Positions 61,169 through 64,000 of a stretch of DNA of 64,000 bases are shown here, in pieces. Source of the stretch: Spirochaetia bacterium (GTDB lineage Bacteria; Spirochaetota; Spirochaetia; Sphaerochaetales; Sphaerochaetaceae); NCBI GenBank assembly GCA_022482625.1, contig JAKVOU010000001.1:3024784-3088783 (forward strand), in the 5' to 3' direction. Both the position numbers and the translations under genes were made by a program. Numbering within the stretch: position 1 is the first letter of the stretch; each line of letters starts with the position of its first letter. The notes beneath the pieces are model-generated. The model was not told the origin of the DNA. It made no database searches and saw nothing but the letters and a program-made list of their open reading frames with translations.

Positions 61169-63748
61169 ATGGGCAATTGGTGGTCGGGGAAATCATGGAA
61201 GAAGATAAAATCCTTATGCATTCTGGCGGTTTTGGCCGTTGCATTGTACTTGTTGTTTGCTACACTCAGGAATTATCACTATCATGATTTGGTCCGCTAT
61301 CTGAAAAACTACCCAAGGAGGACTATTGCAATTGCAATAGTTTTGACAGCCTGCAACTATTTCGTATTGACGGGTTATGATGTGCTTGCGCTTCGTCACA
61401 TAGGAAAGAAACTCCCATATAAAGAGGTGGGTTTTACCTCTTTCATGAGCTATGTATTCAGTTACAACATAGGACTTTCCTTGTTTGGCTCCAGTACGAT
61501 GAGGTATCGCTTTTACTCTCTTTGGGGCTTGGATGGCAAGGATATTGCCCGTATAGTTGCATTCTGTGTATCGACGTTTTGGATCGGTTTGGCAGTAATG
61601 GGAGGCAGTTCCCTCCTTCTGACGCCCAGATCAATTCCAGCCTTATCAAAATTAGGTGCGTTTTCACAGGTAATCGGTCTGCTGCTGTTGGTTGCAGTAG
61701 CCTGTTATATTGTGCTTTCTTTCAAGATGAAGAAAGAATTGCATATCCGCTCTTTTTCAGTCCGGTTGCCTTCTCCTGCAATTTCCCTGCGGCAGGTTTT
61801 TGTTTCTTCTGCTGATTGGTTTCTTGCCTCTGCAGTATTCTATGTGTTGCTTCCTTCAGGGAAACCTTCCTTTCTGGCATGTGTCGGTATCTTTGTGATA
61901 GCTCAGTTGATCGGAGCCGTAAGCCATGTACCTGGCGGTTTGGGTGTCTTTGAGTCAATGATTATGCTTGCCCTTTCTCCTACCATTTCTTCTGATGTAC
62001 TGTTTGGTACGCTCATTGCCTACCGTGGTATCTATTATTTTGGTCCGTTGCTGGTAGGGCTCCTTGGGTTTGTGTTGCATGAGGGATATTCCCTGCGTAA
62101 GCATATTGCTTCTGATGCACTGCAAAGAGCCAAGACCATGGCACCTTTGATTCCTATGATATTGTCTCTTTTCGTCTTTTTCTGCGGAGCCGTGCTTCTT
62201 TTTTCAGTGGCAACTCCTTCAGTTAAGTCACGCTTGGAATTGCTTAATCTTTTTATTCCTCTGCAATTGCTGGAAGTTTCCCATTTCGCGGCAAGCATTA
62301 CCGGATTGGCATTGCTGGTCGTAGCTGATGCCTTGAGACGACGAATAGACGGAGCTTATTATATGACGCTTGCCTTGCTTGGACTTGGTGCTGCCTTTTC
62401 ATTGCTGAAGGGATTTGATTGGGAAGAGGCAATTATTCTTTCCTGTGTATTCTTGCTGATGCTTCCTTCTCGTCGTCTTTTTTATCGTCATGCTGCCTTG
62501 CTGTCTCCCGGGACGGGAGTTCCATGGCTTGCCGCGGTTGGAACCGTGTTGTTCGTAGCTGTATGGCTTGGTATTTTTTCTTATAAACATGTGCAGTATT
62601 CGGGAGAATTGTGGTGGGAATTTGCTTTCCGAAAAGATGCTCCCCGTTCTTTGAGGGCTGGCCTTGGTGTAAGTGTTGCTGCTGCAGCCGTTGCGCTGAG
62701 GATGTTGCTTACCTCGGTTGCAAAGTTACCCTACCGGACTTATGAAAGTTGTCGGGAAAAGGTCGATGACATATTGAAACATGCTTCCTGCGCCTCGGCA
62801 AATCTAGCACTGCTCGGTGACAAGTATTTTTTCTTTTCTGAAGACAATACGTCTTTCATCATGTATGGGAAGATCAACAATATGCTGGTCATAATGGGGG
62901 ATCCTGTCGGAAACCGTGATGCTTTTCCCGGCATGCTTTGGTCATTCCATGAAATGGCTCATCGTGAAGGTGTCCGATTGGTTTGGTATGAGGTTTCTTC
63001 TGAAAATCTCCCTTTGTTCATTGAACTTGGACTTCATATCTTCAAGATAGGAGAAGATGCCGTAGTCAACTTGGGAGACTTTACTCTTGAAGGTGCTGCC
63101 GGCAAGAGCCTCAGGCCGCCTCGGAACAAAATGATCAGGGAACAGTATACATTTTCCATACTTGCCAAGAATGAGGTTTCAGAAAGACTTGAGGAACTGA
63201 AGGCTGTTTCCGATGATTGGATTGCCGCCAGACACCTTACGGAAAAAGGTTTCTCCCTTGGATTTTTTGACGAAACCTATCTGAAGCATTTTCCATGTGC
63301 AATTGTCGAGCAAGGAGGGCAGATCGTAGCATTTGCCAATCTTTGGGCCAGTGGTGACGGAAAAGAGCTTTCGGTGGATCTGATGCGATATAGGCAACAT
63401 GTTTCCAATGGAATCATGGAATACCTTTTTATCGAGTGCATGCTATGGGGAAAACAACAGGGATATGCACGTTTTGACCTCGGTATGGCACCTTTGTCAG
63501 GTCTTGATGCCAGGGAAGGAGCCCCTCTTTGGAACAAGGGGGTCAATTTTCTTTTCCAACGGGGAGAAGGCAGCTATAATTTTCAGGGACTCAGGGCCTT
63601 CAAGAACAAATTCAGACCAGAATGGCAACCTGCTTATCTTGCAGTGCCTCCTGCGGTTAATACCGCAACTCTTCCTGTTGTGGCTATGGAAATTGCCCAG
63701 CTGGTAGGAAAAGGCAAACCCCAAGCTGGGGCTGTGGGACACTTTTAG
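61169..63748 (+). CDS. mprF: Phosphatidylglycerol aminoacyltransferase/flippase, MprF family
   Basis: This 859-residue protein has an N-terminal membrane domain with about fourteen hydrophobic helices (flippase part). From about residue 540 a cytoplasmic DUF2156 domain follows, which transfers an amino acid, usually lysine, from tRNA to phosphatidylglycerol. Visible segments include SHVPGGLGVFESMI in the membrane part and GDPVGNRDAFPGMLW, NKMIREQYTF and FDLGMAPLSGL in the synthetase part. Full length is normal for MprF. It would reduce the negative surface charge. Which amino acid is used cannot be told. Confidence 0.9.
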   Translation: MGNWWSGKSWKKIKSLCILAVLAVALYLLFATLRNYHYHDLVRYLKNYPRRTIAIAIVLTACNYFVLTGYDVLALRHIGKKLPYKEVGFTSFMSYVFSYNIGLSLFGSSTMRYRFYSLWGLDGKDIARIVAFCVSTFWIGLAVMGGSSLLLTPRSIPALSKLGAFSQVIGLLLLVAVACYIVLSFKMKKELHIRSFSVRLPSPAISLRQVFVSSADWFLASAVFYVLLPSGKPSFLACVGIFVIAQLIGAVSHVPGGLGVFESMIMLALSPTISSDVLFGTLIAYRGIYYFGPLLVGLLGFVLHEGYSLRKHIASDALQRAKTMAPLIPMILSLFVFFCGAVLLFSVATPSVKSRLELLNLFIPLQLLEVSHFAASITGLALLVVADALRRRIDGAYYMTLALLGLGAAFSLLKGFDWEEAIILSCVFLLMLPSRRLFYRHAALLSPGTGVPWLAAVGTVLFVAVWLGIFSYKHVQYSGELWWEFAFRKDAPRSLRAGLGVSVAAAAVALRMLLTSVAKLPYRTYESCREKVDDILKHASCASANLALLGDKYFFFSEDNTSFIMYGKINNMLVIMGDPVGNRDAFPGMLWSFHEMAHREGVRLVWYEVSSENLPLFIELGLHIFKIGEDAVVNLGDFTLEGAAGKSLRPPRNKMIREQYTFSILAKNEVSERLEELKAVSDDWIAARHLTEKGFSLGFFDETYLKHFPCAIVEQGGQIVAFANLWASGDGKELSVDLMRYRQHVSNGIMEYLFIECMLWGKQQGYARFDLGMAPLSGLDAREGAPLWNKGVNFLFQRGEGSYNFQGLRAFKNKFRPEWQPAYLAVPPAVNTATLPVVAMEIAQLVGKGKPQAGAVGHF

Positions 63749-63765
63749 AGGATATGTTTAATCAA

Positions 63766-63993
63766 CTATATCCTTCCTGTGGCCTGTTTGTGTTCAGTTT
63801 CTTCAATTCTAAACAATTTGCTGTCTTGGGATAATTCAAGAACTACAGTATCTGGTCTCAGTAGACCTTCAGGTACTTTGTCTCTGAGCATAGGCAGTAT
63901 GAGCTGGATATTGTTTTCCATGACAAAATCTGCGACTTTCTGCAGTTGATTATTATGGAGTAGTTCTTTTTTGTCATTCATTAGGAATTCCAT
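63766..63993 (-). CDS. Unknown small protein, possibly cut by the window edge
   Basis: A leftward frame of 75 residues begins at ATG 63993 or 63981 (MNDKKELLHNNQLQKVADFV). The frame is open to the window edge, so it may start further out. No domain is recognised. Its stop overlaps an AGGATAT/ATATCCT stem shared with the end of mprF. Confidence 0.5.
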   Translation of the reverse strand: MEFLMNDKKELLHNNQLQKVADFVMENNIQLILPMLRDKVPEGLLRPDTVVLELSQDSKLFRIEETEHKQATGRI

Positions 63994-64000
63994 GCATGGA

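Noticed and set aside
1-64000. CRISPR arrays, tRNA or rRNA genes, insertion sequences and prophage
   Set aside because: No regularly spaced repeats, no tRNA-like cloverleaf, no ribosomal RNA sequence and no transposase or integrase reading frame was seen.

Overview
This 64 kb window is a dense bacterial chromosomal segment of moderate GC content. It most likely comes from a free-living, fermentative member of the Spirochaetota, with Sphaerochaeta and relatives as the best guess. The guess rests on the solute-binding proteins, whose signal peptides end in the Gln/Asn-Gly-X-X-Glu style common in spirochaetes (FANGNTES, FANGTAEKS, AQGVQES), and on the anaerobe-type genes (rubrerythrin, preA-type dihydropyrimidine dehydrogenase, molybdenum cofactor genes). 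There is no rRNA, tRNA, CRISPR array, transposase or prophage.

Layout. 0-2.4 kb: leftward arabinose genes araA and araD (frameshifted) and the start of a LacI-type regulator. 2.6-5.1 kb: a polar amino-acid ABC transporter. 5.1-8.3 kb: a leftward PLD-helicase-DUF3427 protein. 8.6-10.6 kb: two related small secreted proteins and rubrerythrin. 11.5-23.8 kb: an operon for uptake and reductive breakdown of pyrimidines or a related cyclic ureide. It has a leader with two successive terminator hairpins, an ABC transporter, dihydropyrimidinase, a PreA-like dehydrogenase, an unknown 139-aa protein, an N-carbamoyl amino-acid hydrolase, a class III aminotransferase, a ruined PucR regulator and an iron-type alcohol dehydrogenase. 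Its binding protein appears to be circularly permuted.

23.9-25.7 kb: an AT-rich island with a toxin, an antitoxin and a SecB-like chaperone, next to gene debris. 25.7-29.9 kb: a leftward thiamine salvage operon (cytX-thiM-thiE-HAD-thiD) under a TPP riboswitch. 30.1-34.5 kb: a GH130 mannoside phosphorylase, a sugar nucleotidyltransferase and a two-domain GT4 glycosyltransferase. These could form a closed mannose-1-phosphate/nucleotide-mannose/mannan cycle. 34.5-36.2 kb: acetolactate synthase. 36.5-39 kb: a ruined RpiR regulator and a frameshifted AAA ATPase that lies between two copies of a short repeat.

39.1-49.6 kb: a peptide-use region with a Dpp/Opp transporter (binding protein frameshifted), M42 and M18 aminopeptidases, an M55 D-aminopeptidase and an isoaspartyl dipeptidase. 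50-54.2 kb: a LacI regulator, yjdF behind its riboswitch, an NfeD/SPFH pair, a decayed second yjdF and a small ferredoxin. 54.4-61 kb: molybdenum cofactor and molybdate uptake genes (moeA-like, moaC, moaA, MOSC-Mog fusion, modABC, DUF364), with a matching palindrome in front of both transcription units. 61-63.7 kb: an MprF-like flippase/synthetase.

Five genes are broken. Three (araD, the AAA ATPase and the peptide-binding protein) carry one indel in an otherwise intact sequence, which could be real or a sequencing error. Two regulators (PucR and RpiR) carry several lesions and look like true pseudogenes. All functions are inferred by reading the sequence; no database search was run.
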